Part shown: piece by piece, positions 15,304 through 22,998 of the stretch
Layout: each line of letters opens with the position of its first letter
Numbering within the stretch: position 1 is the first letter of the stretch
NCBI RefSeq assembly: GCF_000179235.2
Contig: NZ_CP039373.1
Span: 124,032 to 188,031, forward strand
Reading direction: 5' to 3'
Length of the DNA stretch: 64,000 bases
From: Synechococcus sp. CB0101
GTDB taxonomy: Bacteria; Cyanobacteriota; Cyanobacteriia; PCC-6307; Cyanobiaceae
Made by a program: the position numbers and the translations under genes
The notes under the pieces: model-generated
What the model was told of the DNA's origin: nothing
What the model saw: only the letters and a program-made list of their open reading frames with translations
The model's database searches: none

Positions 15304-16746
15304 ATGTCATTTAAGGATCTCAGGACTTTTCTGGCCAAGCTGGAGGAAGAGGGGCAGCTGCTTCGCATTCAGGAAGAAGTGCTGCCAGAGCCTGATATCT
15401 CGGCCGCGATGAGTGCCAATAACAAAGGCTTTGGCGAGACGGCGCCAGCTTTGTTGTTTGAGAATATCAAAGGCTATACCGAAGAGACGCGTTTGGCGGC
15501 CAATGTTCATGGCTCATGGCCGAATATCGCGCTTGCTTTTGGGTTGCCCAAGAATACGCCTCTGAAGCAGCTCGCTTCAGAGTTTAATCAGAGGTATCAA
15601 AACTTCTCGAAAGGGTGTATTGAGGAGCGGGAGTCTGCGCCATGGCAGGAGAATTGCCTCCCAGGGGATGCGATCAACCTGTTTGCGTTGATGCCCCACT
15701 TCCGCCTGAATTCTGGAGATGGAGGCCTGTACATCAACAAAGCCTCCATTGTGTCAAGGCATCCGGATCACATGGATGACTTTGACCAGCAGAATGTGGG
15801 GATGTACAGGTTGCAGGTGAAGGGGCCGCGACATCTGAGCATCCAGATGGTGCCCGATCATGATATTGCTGTTCACTTCAAAGCCGCTGAAGAAAGCAAT
15901 CGGCCGCTTGACATTGTGATCTCGATTGGCAATGAGCCGCTGCTTCCGCTCGTGGCCAGTATGCCATTGCTTTACGGTCAAGATGAATACAACATGTGCA
16001 GTGCTCTCAGTGGAGAGCCTTATCCTGTTGTCACCCTGGATAGCCAATTACAGGCGCCCTGGGGTGCTGAATATGTTCTCGAGGCGAAGATCTTGCCTCG
16101 AGTTCGAGAGCCCGATGGACCCTACGGAGAGTTTACGGGGCATCTTTCGGGTATTCGCAACATGTGCAGCGTCGAGGTGTCGAAGGTTTATCACCGCAAC
16201 AAGCCGCTCTATGAGTACTGCGCCATTGGCATGCCATGGACAGAGATCGACTACATGTTCTTGAACACAAGTCCTGCTCTCTATGTGCAACTCAAGGAGA
16301 AGTTTCCTGAGGTCGTCGCTGTTAATGCGCTGTATACCCACGGCCTTGTAGTGATCGTTTCAACAGAGATGCGCGTTGGGGGCTTTGCCAAAACAATCGG
16401 GATGTCTGTCTTGCAGACGCCACATGGAACCGGTTACGCCAAGGTCGTGATCGTTGTTGATGCCGATGTGGATCCTTATAACCTCCCGCAAGTGATGTGG
16501 GCGCTGTCAACCAAGTTCAATCCCAAGTTTGACTGCGTGATCATTCCAGGATGCTCAATCCTGGCATTGGACCCAGGCTCCGATCCTGTTGGCATCTCGC
16601 ACAAAATGATTCTCGATGCGGCGACACCCGTACCGCCCGACGATCACGGAGATTATTCCATGCAAATCAAGGATCCTCCTGAGGCTCATGATTGGCTGCC
16701 AAAACTTCAAGAGCTGATGCAGTCCATTTCGTCATCTGCCGTTTAA
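15304..16746 (+). CDS. UbiD-family aromatic-acid decarboxylase (VdcC/BsdC-like)
   Basis: UbiD enzymes use prenylated FMN to remove CO2 reversibly from aromatic or alpha,beta-unsaturated acids. The 480-residue product starts MSFKDLRTFLAKLEEEGQLL, typical for the family. It carries the signature EPDGPYGEFTGH (about 268-279) with the two active-site acids, and the binding region GPRHLSIQMVPDHDIAVHF (about 172-190) with the conserved Arg. Length is normal. ATG 15304 is taken as start; two TTG codons just precede it. A VdcD/BsdD-type small subunit gene follows by 9 bases, which points to the hydroxyarylic-acid decarboxylase group (vanillate, 4-hydroxybenzoate or related) rather than quinone biosynthesis. 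The prFMN-making partner (UbiX/BsdB/VdcB) is not in the window and must be supplied elsewhere. Confidence 0.9.
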   Translation: MSFKDLRTFLAKLEEEGQLLRIQEEVLPEPDISAAMSANNKGFGETAPALLFENIKGYTEETRLAANVHGSWPNIALAFGLPKNTPLKQLASEFNQRYQNFSKGCIEERESAPWQENCLPGDAINLFALMPHFRLNSGDGGLYINKASIVSRHPDHMDDFDQQNVGMYRLQVKGPRHLSIQMVPDHDIAVHFKAAEESNRPLDIVISIGNEPLLPLVASMPLLYGQDEYNMCSALSGEPYPVVTLDSQLQAPWGAEYVLEAKILPRVREPDGPYGEFTGHLSGIRNMCSVEVSKVYHRNKPLYEYCAIGMPWTEIDYMFLNTSPALYVQLKEKFPEVVAVNALYTHGLVVIVSTEMRVGGFAKTIGMSVLQTPHGTGYAKVVIVVDADVDPYNLPQVMWALSTKFNPKFDCVIIPGCSILALDPGSDPVGISHKMILDAATPVPPDDHGDYSMQIKDPPEAHDWLPKLQELMQSISSSAV

Positions 16747-16755
16747 TCTCCAGTC

Positions 16756-17022
16756 ATGCCAGATCCAGTCTTCGACACTTGCCCTCGCTGCAATTGCAAA
16801 ACAACTGAGGTTCAGTTCCGCTCACCCGTTCAAGGGGCCTGGGAGCTCTACCGATGCACCACTTGCATGTTTACGTGGAGAAGCACAGAGCCAGCGTCAA
16901 TGACCAATCCTGAACTGTATGACCCAGTCTTTAAGATCGATCCCAATGATCTTTCCAGCTTCCCCGTGATGCCAGCGATTCCCCCACTCAAAGACAATGC
17001 CCGCCGGGAGGCCAAGTCATGA
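16756..17022 (+). CDS. VdcD/BsdD-like decarboxylase accessory protein
   Basis: An 88-residue zinc-ribbon protein with FDTCPRCNCKT at the N-terminus and YRCTTCMFTWRSTEPASM about 25 residues later: two CxxC pairs and the YxCxxCxYTWRxTEP signature of the D subunit of phenolic-acid decarboxylases. The C-terminal motif VMPAIPPLKDN is also family-typical. The D subunit is needed with the UbiD-like C subunit in BsdBCD/VdcBCD systems. It is directly downstream of the UbiD gene and overlaps the next gene by 4 bases (ATGA). Confidence 0.87.
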   Translation: MPDPVFDTCPRCNCKTTEVQFRSPVQGAWELYRCTTCMFTWRSTEPASMTNPELYDPVFKIDPNDLSSFPVMPAIPPLKDNARREAKS

Positions 17023-17417
17023 CGATCTCACTGCAGCACAGCATCAACGTGAACGCTTCGCCCGCCACGGTGTATCAAGCGCTCACCAACCTCGACCAAA
17101 TTGCTCGATGGCACTGTGGTCAGGTGAATGGAGAGGTCGCGATTGGTCAAACTCTGACGCTGGAGAGCGACGAAGGGCCGACATTCACTTGGACAACACG
17201 CGAGCTGATTCCTAGCTCCAAGATTGTCCAACAGTGCACGCAGGGCCCTGGTTCTTCGACCGGTAAAGCCCTCACGTTTCAGCTGCGTGAATCAGGCCAG
17301 CACACATCGATTGAGTTGAGCCATGACGGCTGGGATCCCGCTGATCCGCATCTCCCAAGGTGTAATACGCATTGGGGGCATGTGCTTCATCGGCTGAAGG
17401 CGTACGTCGATCAATAG
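17019..17417 (+). CDS. SRPBCC (START/AHSA1-like) ligand-binding protein
   Basis: The 132-residue protein begins HSINVNASPATVYQALTNLD, the N-terminal helix-grip pattern of the SRPBCC superfamily, and ends with HWGHVLHRLKAYVDQ, the long C-terminal helix. These proteins form a deep hydrophobic pocket and act as cyclases, carriers or binding proteins for aromatic and lipid ligands. It overlaps the VdcD-like gene by 4 bases, so it is translationally coupled to the decarboxylase operon and may bind its substrate or product. No catalytic residue can be assigned. Confidence 0.8.
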   Translation: MTISLQHSINVNASPATVYQALTNLDQIARWHCGQVNGEVAIGQTLTLESDEGPTFTWTTRELIPSSKIVQQCTQGPGSSTGKALTFQLRESGQHTSIELSHDGWDPADPHLPRCNTHWGHVLHRLKAYVDQ

Positions 17418-17443
17418 GTTGCCCAAGGTCTGCGCGACAGCGC

Positions 17444-18202
17444 TCAGTCTCTCGCAGGGACTCGGGCTATGTACATGCCATAACTAAAGAATGAGCGGTA
17501 CTTCTGGTAGAGATCAATCTCGAGCTGCTCGGCAGCGATAATGGCGCGTGCGTCGTCTGATTGGTTGTTGCGTTCGAGGTAGGCCGCAAATCGATCCTGC
17601 ATCGGCTTGTAGTAGTGATCGATCCAGCATTCTTCTGGGAGCACGAAGAAAGCCACTGGTTCATATCCGAGCTGTTCGAGCACGGCCAGCTTCTCGGATG
17701 CCAAGCCGATCTCCGGGTATTCCGTGCACCAGTGCTCATTCAATTCGGTAGGTCGCTCGGATGTCAGCCAGGTGATCTCGGAGGTGACGAGCGTTCCACC
17801 TGGCTTGAGGTAGCGCTTCCAGATGCGGGCACCATGCTCAAATCCGATGTTGTAGATCGCACCTTCGGACCAAATCACATCGAGTGAGTGTTCCTCGAAT
17901 GGCAGCTCATCGATGCTGCAGCAGATGGTTTCAATCTGATCGGCTACGCCTCGTTCGCCAGCGCGGCTTGTGAGCGTATCGAGGAAGGGTTGCACGAAAT
18001 CGACGGCAATCACTTGGGCGCTCAACGCTTCTGCCAGCACCATCGCCGAGGCGCCGGTGCCGCTGCCAAGGTCCGCAATGCGCAAGGGCTGCTCTGGGTT
18101 CAATCCCGCGAGCTGTATGGCTTTCTTGGTGCAGGCGTCGCTTCCTGGGCCCTGACGCTGGCCGTGAATGTGGAGGTCGATCAGCAGGCTCAGATCATCC
18201 AT
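17444..18202 (-). CDS. Class I SAM-dependent methyltransferase
   Basis: The 252-residue protein has the Rossmann motifs of class I methyltransferases: motif I RIADLGSGTGASAMVLAE (about 41-58), motif II VIAVDFVQ (about 64), the post-II acidic region ICCSIDELPFE, and motif IV LDVIWSEGAIYNIGFEHG. The C-terminal part (FVLPEECWIDHYYKPMQDRF) is found in a group of small-molecule methyltransferases with unassigned substrates. It converges on the SRPBCC gene with a 26-base gap. A 48-codon peptide gene precedes it on the same strand by 93 bases, so methylation of that peptide or of an aromatic product is possible. Confidence 0.85.
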   Translation of the reverse strand: MDDLSLLIDLHIHGQRQGPGSDACTKKAIQLAGLNPEQPLRIADLGSGTGASAMVLAEALSAQVIAVDFVQPFLDTLTSRAGERGVADQIETICCSIDELPFEEHSLDVIWSEGAIYNIGFEHGARIWKRYLKPGGTLVTSEITWLTSERPTELNEHWCTEYPEIGLASEKLAVLEQLGYEPVAFFVLPEECWIDHYYKPMQDRFAAYLERNNQSDDARAIIAAEQLEIDLYQKYRSFFSYGMYIARVPARD

Positions 18203-18295
18203 GCTTCACCGCAGCACGCCTCTCAACCGTACCAACATTCAGGCGTGCTTGTCGTTTTTGTTCGACCTGATTCCTTGTCTTCTTTGGAGGGCAGA

Positions 18296-18442
18296 TTACT
18301 CGGATAGGTCTTTGTAGAAGGAGATCAGATCGCTTTTCTCCACCCAGGGATTCGGCATGTAGCCAAGGTGTGTGGAGCCGCTGCGTCCGGCCTGAATGGT
18401 TTCCAGCTCGTCTGTGCTCAGTTCTGTGATGGTGATGTTCAT
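18296..18442 (-). CDS. 48-residue peptide, possible modified-peptide precursor
   Basis: ATG 18442 is preceded by an AGGA-type ribosome binding site (CCAGGAC) at good spacing. The product opens MNITITELSTDELETIQAG, which resembles leader peptides of the ELSxxELExIxGG type with an AG end, followed by a 29-residue tail (RSGSTHLGYMPNPW, then VEKSDLISFYKDLSE). It is directly upstream of, and co-oriented with, the SAM methyltransferase gene. Leader-like N-terminus, length and a modifying-enzyme neighbour suggest a ribosomally made, modified peptide; this is inference. It could also be an ordinary small protein. Confidence 0.55.
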   Translation of the reverse strand: MNITITELSTDELETIQAGRSGSTHLGYMPNPWVEKSDLISFYKDLSE

Positions 18443-18496
18443 CGATTTGTCCTGGTGGTGTGATGGGTTGATCGGAGGTGTCGTCCTCTCGATGTC

Positions 18497-18673
18497 TTAA
18501 CCCTCGCAGGCTTGATGGACCTCCACCAGGCGTCTTCCCAGGTTGTTGTCGGGGAGTTTCTGGTGAACCGAGATTCCTTCGTTGGTGCGTTTCCTATTCG
18601 CGGCAGATGCTGAGCCAGCCCGCGATCCCACCTTCGCCTTTTCAATGGCCAGCTGCGGTTCACAGGCCGGCAT
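18497..18673 (-). CDS. Possible 58-residue hypothetical protein
   Basis: ATG 18673 to TAA 18497 encodes MPACEPQLAIEKAKVGSRAG and ends NNLGRRLVEVHQACEG. The C-terminal half looks protein-like. No ribosome binding site is visible and the length is below that which excludes chance. It would lead the peptide/methyltransferase genes by 54 bases on the same strand. Confidence 0.28.
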   Translation of the reverse strand: MPACEPQLAIEKAKVGSRAGSASAANRKRTNEGISVHQKLPDNNLGRRLVEVHQACEG

Positions 18674-18744
18674 CGCAAGGCTTGGCGCAACGCCATGGCT
18701 GCAGTCGCTATGGCATCCCTAGCTTGTTGGGAGGAGGCGTGCCG

Positions 18745-18939
18745 ATGACCAAGGAACTGCTGATCGCCCTCGGGCTCCCCATCGCCTACCTGGTGATCAG
18801 CACGGCTGTTTTGGCGGGGCGTCATCGCCAGCTCCCGCGCTTTGTGCAGCGCCTCACGGCCCGTGATGCGTTGCTCTGGAACAGCGTGGTGGGGCTCACG
18901 ATTGCTGTGGCGGCGATTCAATGGGCGTTGCGTCGTTGA
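18745..18939 (+). CDS. Small two-pass membrane protein
   Basis: From ATG 18745, with GGGAGGAGG upstream, it encodes 64 residues: a first membrane helix (LLIALGLPIAYLVISTAVLA), a basic loop (GRHRQLPRFVQRLTARD), and a second helix (NSVVGLTIAVAAIQWAL). A longer frame from 18478 has an implausible N-terminus. First of a row of short plus-strand membrane proteins. Function unknown. Confidence 0.65.
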   Translation: MTKELLIALGLPIAYLVISTAVLAGRHRQLPRFVQRLTARDALLWNSVVGLTIAVAAIQWALRR

Positions 18940-18955
18940 GGAGCGAACCAACGTC

Positions 18956-19138
18956 ATGATCTGGCCGCTCAACGGGGGTGAACTGCAGCTGGGGTTGTTC
19001 GCTCTGGCCTTTGCTGCACTGCAGATCTGGTGGATCAGCAGCACCATGCGCGGACGCCGTCTGGCTAGGCCCATGAACGAGCAGGAGTTCAAGCGGAGCC
19101 TGGAGCGGATCTGGAAGCAGAACTCCCAGCGTCGCTGA
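18956..19138 (+). CDS. Small membrane protein
   Basis: A 60-residue product from ATG 18956, with GAGGAG upstream. One membrane helix (LGLFALAFAALQIWWISSTM) followed by a basic cytoplasmic tail (RGRRLARPMNEQEFKRSLER). It lies 16 bases after the previous small gene and probably shares its transcript. Function unknown. Confidence 0.62.
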   Translation: MIWPLNGGELQLGLFALAFAALQIWWISSTMRGRRLARPMNEQEFKRSLERIWKQNSQRR

Positions 19139-19224
19139 ACCGCCAGCCGCCCTTGCGCATTGGCCCTCACCTGAGTCATGACCATGGAGCCGTGGGTAGG
19201 CCAAGGACCCACGGGCTCCAAAGG

Positions 19225-19254
19225 CCCCAGGCGCCCATGGCCTGGGGTTCTTTT
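19225..19254 (+). terminator. Rho-independent terminator
   Basis: CCCCAGGC - GCCCATG - GCCTGGGG, a perfect eight-pair stem followed by TTCTTTT. It closes the two small membrane-protein genes at 18745-19138. Confidence 0.85.
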
Positions 19255-19321
19255 GTGGGTGGCGTCTCGCCAGAGCAAGGTTCGGCTCGCCAGAGTGCTT
19301 GCTTCTGCAGCCGACCCCGCC

Positions 19322-19618
19322 ATGACACCCACTCGTGAGCAGATCCTCGCCGCTTCGGCCGGTTGGGTGGCGGTGCTGCTGAATGTGGTGCCGGGCCTTG
19401 GCGCCGGCTACCTCTATCAGCGCCGCTGGAAGGCCTACTGGATCACTTCAGCCCTCGCCACCGCTTGGTTTGTAGCCGGTGCAGTGCTCGGCCAGAACGC
19501 TGATGCCACCGCCGAAGCGCAGAACCAGTTGGTGGGCTTGATCGGTTTGTTGGCGTTGGCTGGGGTGACGGCCACCGAGGCGGGGTTGGCGGTGAAACGG
19601 GTGCGCAACAACGGATGA
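19322..19618 (+). CDS. Small membrane protein, TM2-like
   Basis: The 98-residue product from ATG 19322 has about three hydrophobic segments: WVAVLLNVVPGLGAGYLYQR, YWITSALATAWFVAGAVLG and LVGLIGLLALAGVTATEAGL. The PGLGxGYLYxRRWKAYW stretch resembles the small integral-membrane proteins with a G-x-G-x-x-Y-x-R-x-W motif (TM2-like), but assignment is loose. It overlaps the cupin gene by 4 bases (ATGA), so the two are coupled. Confidence 0.68.
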   Translation: MTPTREQILAASAGWVAVLLNVVPGLGAGYLYQRRWKAYWITSALATAWFVAGAVLGQNADATAEAQNQLVGLIGLLALAGVTATEAGLAVKRVRNNG

Positions 19619-20325
19619 ACGGGGCAGACGCGTTGGTGCAGCAGCAAGCGATCGAGCTCCATGGCGATTGGCGCCAGGCGGTGGCGGTGAACAGCACGGC
19701 TCTCCCTTGGATGGCCTCACCGGCCGCTGGGGTGGAGAGGCGGCTGTTGGAGCGCTTGGGCGGCGAGGTGGCACGGGCGACCTCTGTGGTGCGCTACGCC
19801 CCGGGCAGCCGCTTCGCCCAGCACAGCCATGGCGGCGGCGAGGAACTCCTCGTGCTGGAAGGCATCTTGGCGGATGAGCAAGGCACTTACCCCGCCGGCA
19901 CCTATCTCCGCAATCCACCCGGATCCGCCCATGCCCCCTTCAGCGCCGGCGGCTGCACGCTGTTGGTGAAACTGCAGCAAATGCATTCCCAGGATCACGA
20001 GCGCGTGGTGATCAACACGCGAGCGGCGGCCTGGCATCCGGGTCTGGTGGATGGGTTGGAGGTGATGCCCTTGCACGGCTTCGGCAGTGAACAGGTGGCG
20101 CTGGTGCGCTGGGCGCCCGGCACCCAGTTCCAGGCCCATAGCCACCCCGGCGGCGAGGAGATCTTCGTGATCGAGGGCGTGTTTGAAGACGAGCACGGCA
20201 CTTACCCCGCCGGCTCGTGGTTGCGCAATCCCCCCGGCAGCGTGCATCGCCCCTGGAGCGAATCCGGCTGCACGATCTGGGTGAAAACCGGTCATTTGCC
20301 GGCCACTGTGGGCCCCTTTGGCTAA
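19615..20325 (+). CDS. Double-cupin ChrR-like protein
   Basis: The 236-residue protein contains two cupin domains in tandem. Each has the ChrR-type metal-binding pattern: HSHGGGEELLVLEGILADE and HSHPGGEEIFVIEGVFEDE, then GTYPAG, then LRNPPGSxH. The H-x-H-x(4)-E plus later H would bind a metal. In ChrR of Rhodobacter this cupin senses singlet oxygen together with an anti-sigma domain; that zinc-binding domain is absent here, so this is a stand-alone sensor or enzyme. It overlaps the small membrane-protein gene upstream (ATGA). Confidence 0.83.
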   Translation: MNGADALVQQQAIELHGDWRQAVAVNSTALPWMASPAAGVERRLLERLGGEVARATSVVRYAPGSRFAQHSHGGGEELLVLEGILADEQGTYPAGTYLRNPPGSAHAPFSAGGCTLLVKLQQMHSQDHERVVINTRAAAWHPGLVDGLEVMPLHGFGSEQVALVRWAPGTQFQAHSHPGGEEIFVIEGVFEDEHGTYPAGSWLRNPPGSVHRPWSESGCTIWVKTGHLPATVGPFG

Positions 20326-20349
20326 GGCAGGTGCAGAGGCCTTGATGCC

Positions 20350-20571
20350 ATGAAAGCTGTCTTGCTGAGTTGTCTGGTGCTGCTTGCTGCTCCTGTGGCG
20401 ATGGCCGAATCCCTACCGCCGCCGCTCGAGCCGGCTCCGGCGGCGACGGAATCCGCCCGCGATCCTGGATTCGCCTCCGATGTGGAGGTGGCCCTCGATG
20501 ACCTCACCCGCCTGCAATGCGGTTTGTTGGGATTGCTGCTGATCAACTCCCAGCCCTGCCCGGTGCCGTGA
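20350..20571 (+). CDS. Small exported hypothetical protein
   Basis: A 73-residue product with a signal peptide (MKAVLLSCLVLLAAPVAMAE, cleavage near 19), a Pro/Ala-rich linker (PPPLEPAPAATES) and a hydrophobic C-terminal part with two Cys (TRLQCGLLGLLLINSQPC). Its stop overlaps the start of the next tiny gene by 4 bases (GTGA). Function unknown. Confidence 0.58.
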   Translation: MKAVLLSCLVLLAAPVAMAESLPPPLEPAPAATESARDPGFASDVEVALDDLTRLQCGLLGLLLINSQPCPVP

Positions 20572-20663
20572 ACCCAGAGCAGCTCGAGAGCCTGCAGGTG
20601 TTGGCGCTGGCGTTGGTGCCTGTGGTGCTGATCTGGTGGGCTTGGCTGCGGTTGCTGCGTTGA
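20568..20663 (+). CDS. 31-residue single-pass membrane peptide
   Basis: GTG 20568 lies in the stop of the preceding gene (GTGA overlap), as in translational coupling. The product MNPEQLESLQVLALALVPVV continues LIWWAWLRLLR: a single membrane helix with a basic end. Short, but the overlap and composition argue for a real gene. Confidence 0.45.
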   Translation: MNPEQLESLQVLALALVPVVLIWWAWLRLLR

Positions 20664-20690
20664 TAGGGTCCGGCCAGCCGGGCGACGTTG

Positions 20691-22226
20691 ATGTTCACGT
20701 GGAAGCAATGGTGGGGCCGGCCCCACCGCGACATCCTTTCCGGCCTGGTGGTGGCCTTCGCGATGATCCCGGAGGCGATCGCCTTCTCGGGCATCGCCGG
20801 CGTGGATCCTCGGGTGGGTCTGTTTGGCGCCTTTCTGCTGTCGGTGACGCTGGCGGTGGTGGGTGGTCGCACCGCGATGATCACCTCGGCGACCGGTTCC
20901 ACCGCCCTGCTGATGACCGGGCTGGTGCAACAGGGCAATGGCCTCGGCGAGGGCATGGGCCTGCAATACCTCCTGGCCGCCGGACTGCTCACCGGCGTGC
21001 TCCAGATCGCCTGGGGCTATCTGCGCTTGGCGCACCAGATGCGCTTCGTGCCCCAGCCGGTGATGGCGGGTTTTGTGAATGCGCTGGCGATCCTGATCTT
21101 CCTGGCGCAGTTGCCGCAGCTGGGGCTGGACGTGTTTCATCCCGAGAAGGTGGTGGTGACAGCTGGTCAGTTGCCGGCGGTGTGGGGGCTGATGGCGCTC
21201 ACCCTGGCGATCATTTATCTCTTGCCCCGCCTCACCACTGCGGTGCCCTCGGCCTTGGTGGCGATCCTGATCAGCACCGGCCTCTCGATTCAGTTGGGGC
21301 TGGAGGTGCCCACCGTGGCCAGCCTCGGCACCCTGCCCGAGGGCCTGCCGCAGCTGGCCCTACCGCAGGTGCCGTTCAACCTGGACACCCTCGGCCTGAT
21401 CCTGCCCACGGCCCTGGCGATCTCGCTGGTGGGCCTGATGGAAACCTTCCTCACCCAAGACATCCTCGACGACATCACCGATAGCTCCAGCCACAAAAAC
21501 GCCGAAGCCCGCGGCCAGGGCATCGGCAACATCGTGAGTTCGCTGTTCGGCGGCATGGCCGGCTGCGCCCTGGTGGGTCAGTCGGTGATGAACGTGGGCT
21601 ACGGCGGCCGCACCCGCCTCTCCACCCTCGCCTCGGGTGTGGCGCTGCTGGCGATGATCCTGCTGGCCAGCCAGTGGGTGAATCAGATCCCGATGGCCAC
21701 GCTGGTGGGCGTGATGATCATGATCGCGATCAACACCGCCAACTGGGGCTCGATCAGCGGCATCCGCCGCATCCCCAAGAGCGACACGGCCGTGATGCTG
21801 CTCACCGTGGTGGTGACGGTGCTCACCCACAACCTGGCAGTGGGCCTGCTCGCTGGCGTGGCTCTGGCCGGCCTGCTGTTCAGCCGCAAGGTGGCCAAGG
21901 TGATCGCGGTGGAGAGCTCGCTGGTGGCTCCCGATCACCGCGTTTACACCGTGCGCGGCCAGCTGTTCTTTGTGAGCAGCATCTACTTCCGCCAGGGCTT
22001 TGAGCTGCATGAGCACCCGGCCCGCGTCACCATCGACATGGCCGACGCCCACATCTGGGACCAGAGCGGTGTGACGGCCCTCGATCAGGTGATCCGCCGC
22101 CTCAAGCTCGGCGGCAGTGCCGTGGAGGTGCTGCACCTCAACCGGGAGAGCACCGATCTGTTCGCCCGGATCGGCGTGGCGGAGGAAGCCGGTGGCCGCG
22201 GCGGAGCGCTCGCGGCCGGACACTGA
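20691..22226 (+). CDS. SulP-family anion permease with STAS domain
   Basis: The 511-residue inner-membrane protein has the SulP core: DILSGLVVAFAMIPEAIAFS at the N-terminus, about ten further membrane segments, GMAGCALVGQSVMNVGYGGR in the middle, then a short cytoplasmic STAS domain from about 420 (YTVRGQLFFVSSIYF, then MADAHIWDQSGVTALDQV). SulP proteins carry sulphate, bicarbonate or other anions; cyanobacterial BicA is a SulP bicarbonate transporter, but this sequence does not look closest to BicA and the substrate is open. ATG 20691 follows a TTG; a small coupled pair of genes lies just upstream. Confidence 0.9.
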   Translation: MFTWKQWWGRPHRDILSGLVVAFAMIPEAIAFSGIAGVDPRVGLFGAFLLSVTLAVVGGRTAMITSATGSTALLMTGLVQQGNGLGEGMGLQYLLAAGLLTGVLQIAWGYLRLAHQMRFVPQPVMAGFVNALAILIFLAQLPQLGLDVFHPEKVVVTAGQLPAVWGLMALTLAIIYLLPRLTTAVPSALVAILISTGLSIQLGLEVPTVASLGTLPEGLPQLALPQVPFNLDTLGLILPTALAISLVGLMETFLTQDILDDITDSSSHKNAEARGQGIGNIVSSLFGGMAGCALVGQSVMNVGYGGRTRLSTLASGVALLAMILLASQWVNQIPMATLVGVMIMIAINTANWGSISGIRRIPKSDTAVMLLTVVVTVLTHNLAVGLLAGVALAGLLFSRKVAKVIAVESSLVAPDHRVYTVRGQLFFVSSIYFRQGFELHEHPARVTIDMADAHIWDQSGVTALDQVIRRLKLGGSAVEVLHLNRESTDLFARIGVAEEAGGRGGALAAGH

Positions 22227-22229
22227 GGC

Positions 22230-22895
22230 TCAGGGCATCCAGTCCGCCGGAGGCTCCGGCTTCTCGGTGTCCTTCAGCGAGGGGAACAGCTCGCGGATGG
22301 TGGTTGTGATCGTGGCGCGGGCCTGCTGGCGGAAGGCTTCGGCGGCCTCGGCGCTGAGCACCGGGTAAGTGGTGTCGGTGTTGCCCTCGCCCCGCAGGGG
22401 CTTCCAGCTGGTTTTCTCGCGTTGCTTGAGCTCCTCAATCGGCGCCACAAAATCGAAGCTGATGCTGCGGGCGGCCGATGCCGCCGCTTGCGCCACCAGC
22501 TGCTCGCGCACTGGCAGTAGCTCTTTGGCCTTGAGCGTGTCGGGCAGGCCGAGCACCGGCTCGTAGTAATCGATGGTGCGCAGTTCTTCCTGCAGCACGA
22601 TCGGCCAGGCAGCCACTTCACCCTCGTTGAGCGGGACGGCCTGCATCGCCTCGAGATAGAAGGCCAGCCAGCGGTAGTGGGACTTGTCCTGCGTGCGCTT
22701 CTTCTCAGAGCCCTTGGCCACGATCTTGGGCAGGGCGGCTTCGGCCTTGCGCAGGAACTGGCGGTCTTCCCGCTCGAGGTTGATCGCACCCCAACGCTGG
22801 CGGTATTCCCACAGCTCTTCGTAGCGGCGCACGTCTTCGGCGCTCCAGCCCAGCTCCTTCAGTTCACCGGCGCGGTTGCTTTCTCCTTTCTGCAC
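22230..22895 (-). CDS. Conserved-type hypothetical protein
   Basis: The 221-residue soluble protein is rich in charged residues and helices: ELGWSAEDVRRYEELWEYRQ, then SHYRWLAFYLEAMQ, then IPVREQ-like and ATITTTIRELFPSLKDTEK at the C-terminus. No signal peptide, membrane segment or known catalytic motif. It faces the CbiX gene divergently and converges on the SulP gene. Function unknown. Confidence 0.68.
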   Translation of the reverse strand: MQKGESNRAGELKELGWSAEDVRRYEELWEYRQRWGAINLEREDRQFLRKAEAALPKIVAKGSEKKRTQDKSHYRWLAFYLEAMQAVPLNEGEVAAWPIVLQEELRTIDYYEPVLGLPDTLKAKELLPVREQLVAQAAASAARSISFDFVAPIEELKQREKTSWKPLRGEGNTDTTYPVLSAEAAEAFRQQARATITTTIRELFPSLKDTEKPEPPADWMP

Positions 22896-22998
22896 GGGTG
22901 GATCGGTTGTTTGGAGGCACCCTAGGTGTTGGGTCTTCCTGGGCTGATCAGGGTTGGGTGGTGTTGTGCCGATAGGGTCGGTTCAGGAATGTGTTCCC

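Noticed and set aside
11815-19200. Short repeat CACCTGAGYCATGACC at about 11820 and 19168
   Set aside because: Only one short match with no shared context; could be chance.
18439-19332. 297-codon minus-strand frame
   Set aside because: Basic, low-complexity composition and antisense to three small membrane-protein genes with good ribosome binding sites.
22896-22998. Cobalamin riboswitch before cbiX
   Set aside because: The spacer is only about 100 bases, with no B12-box or similar element seen.
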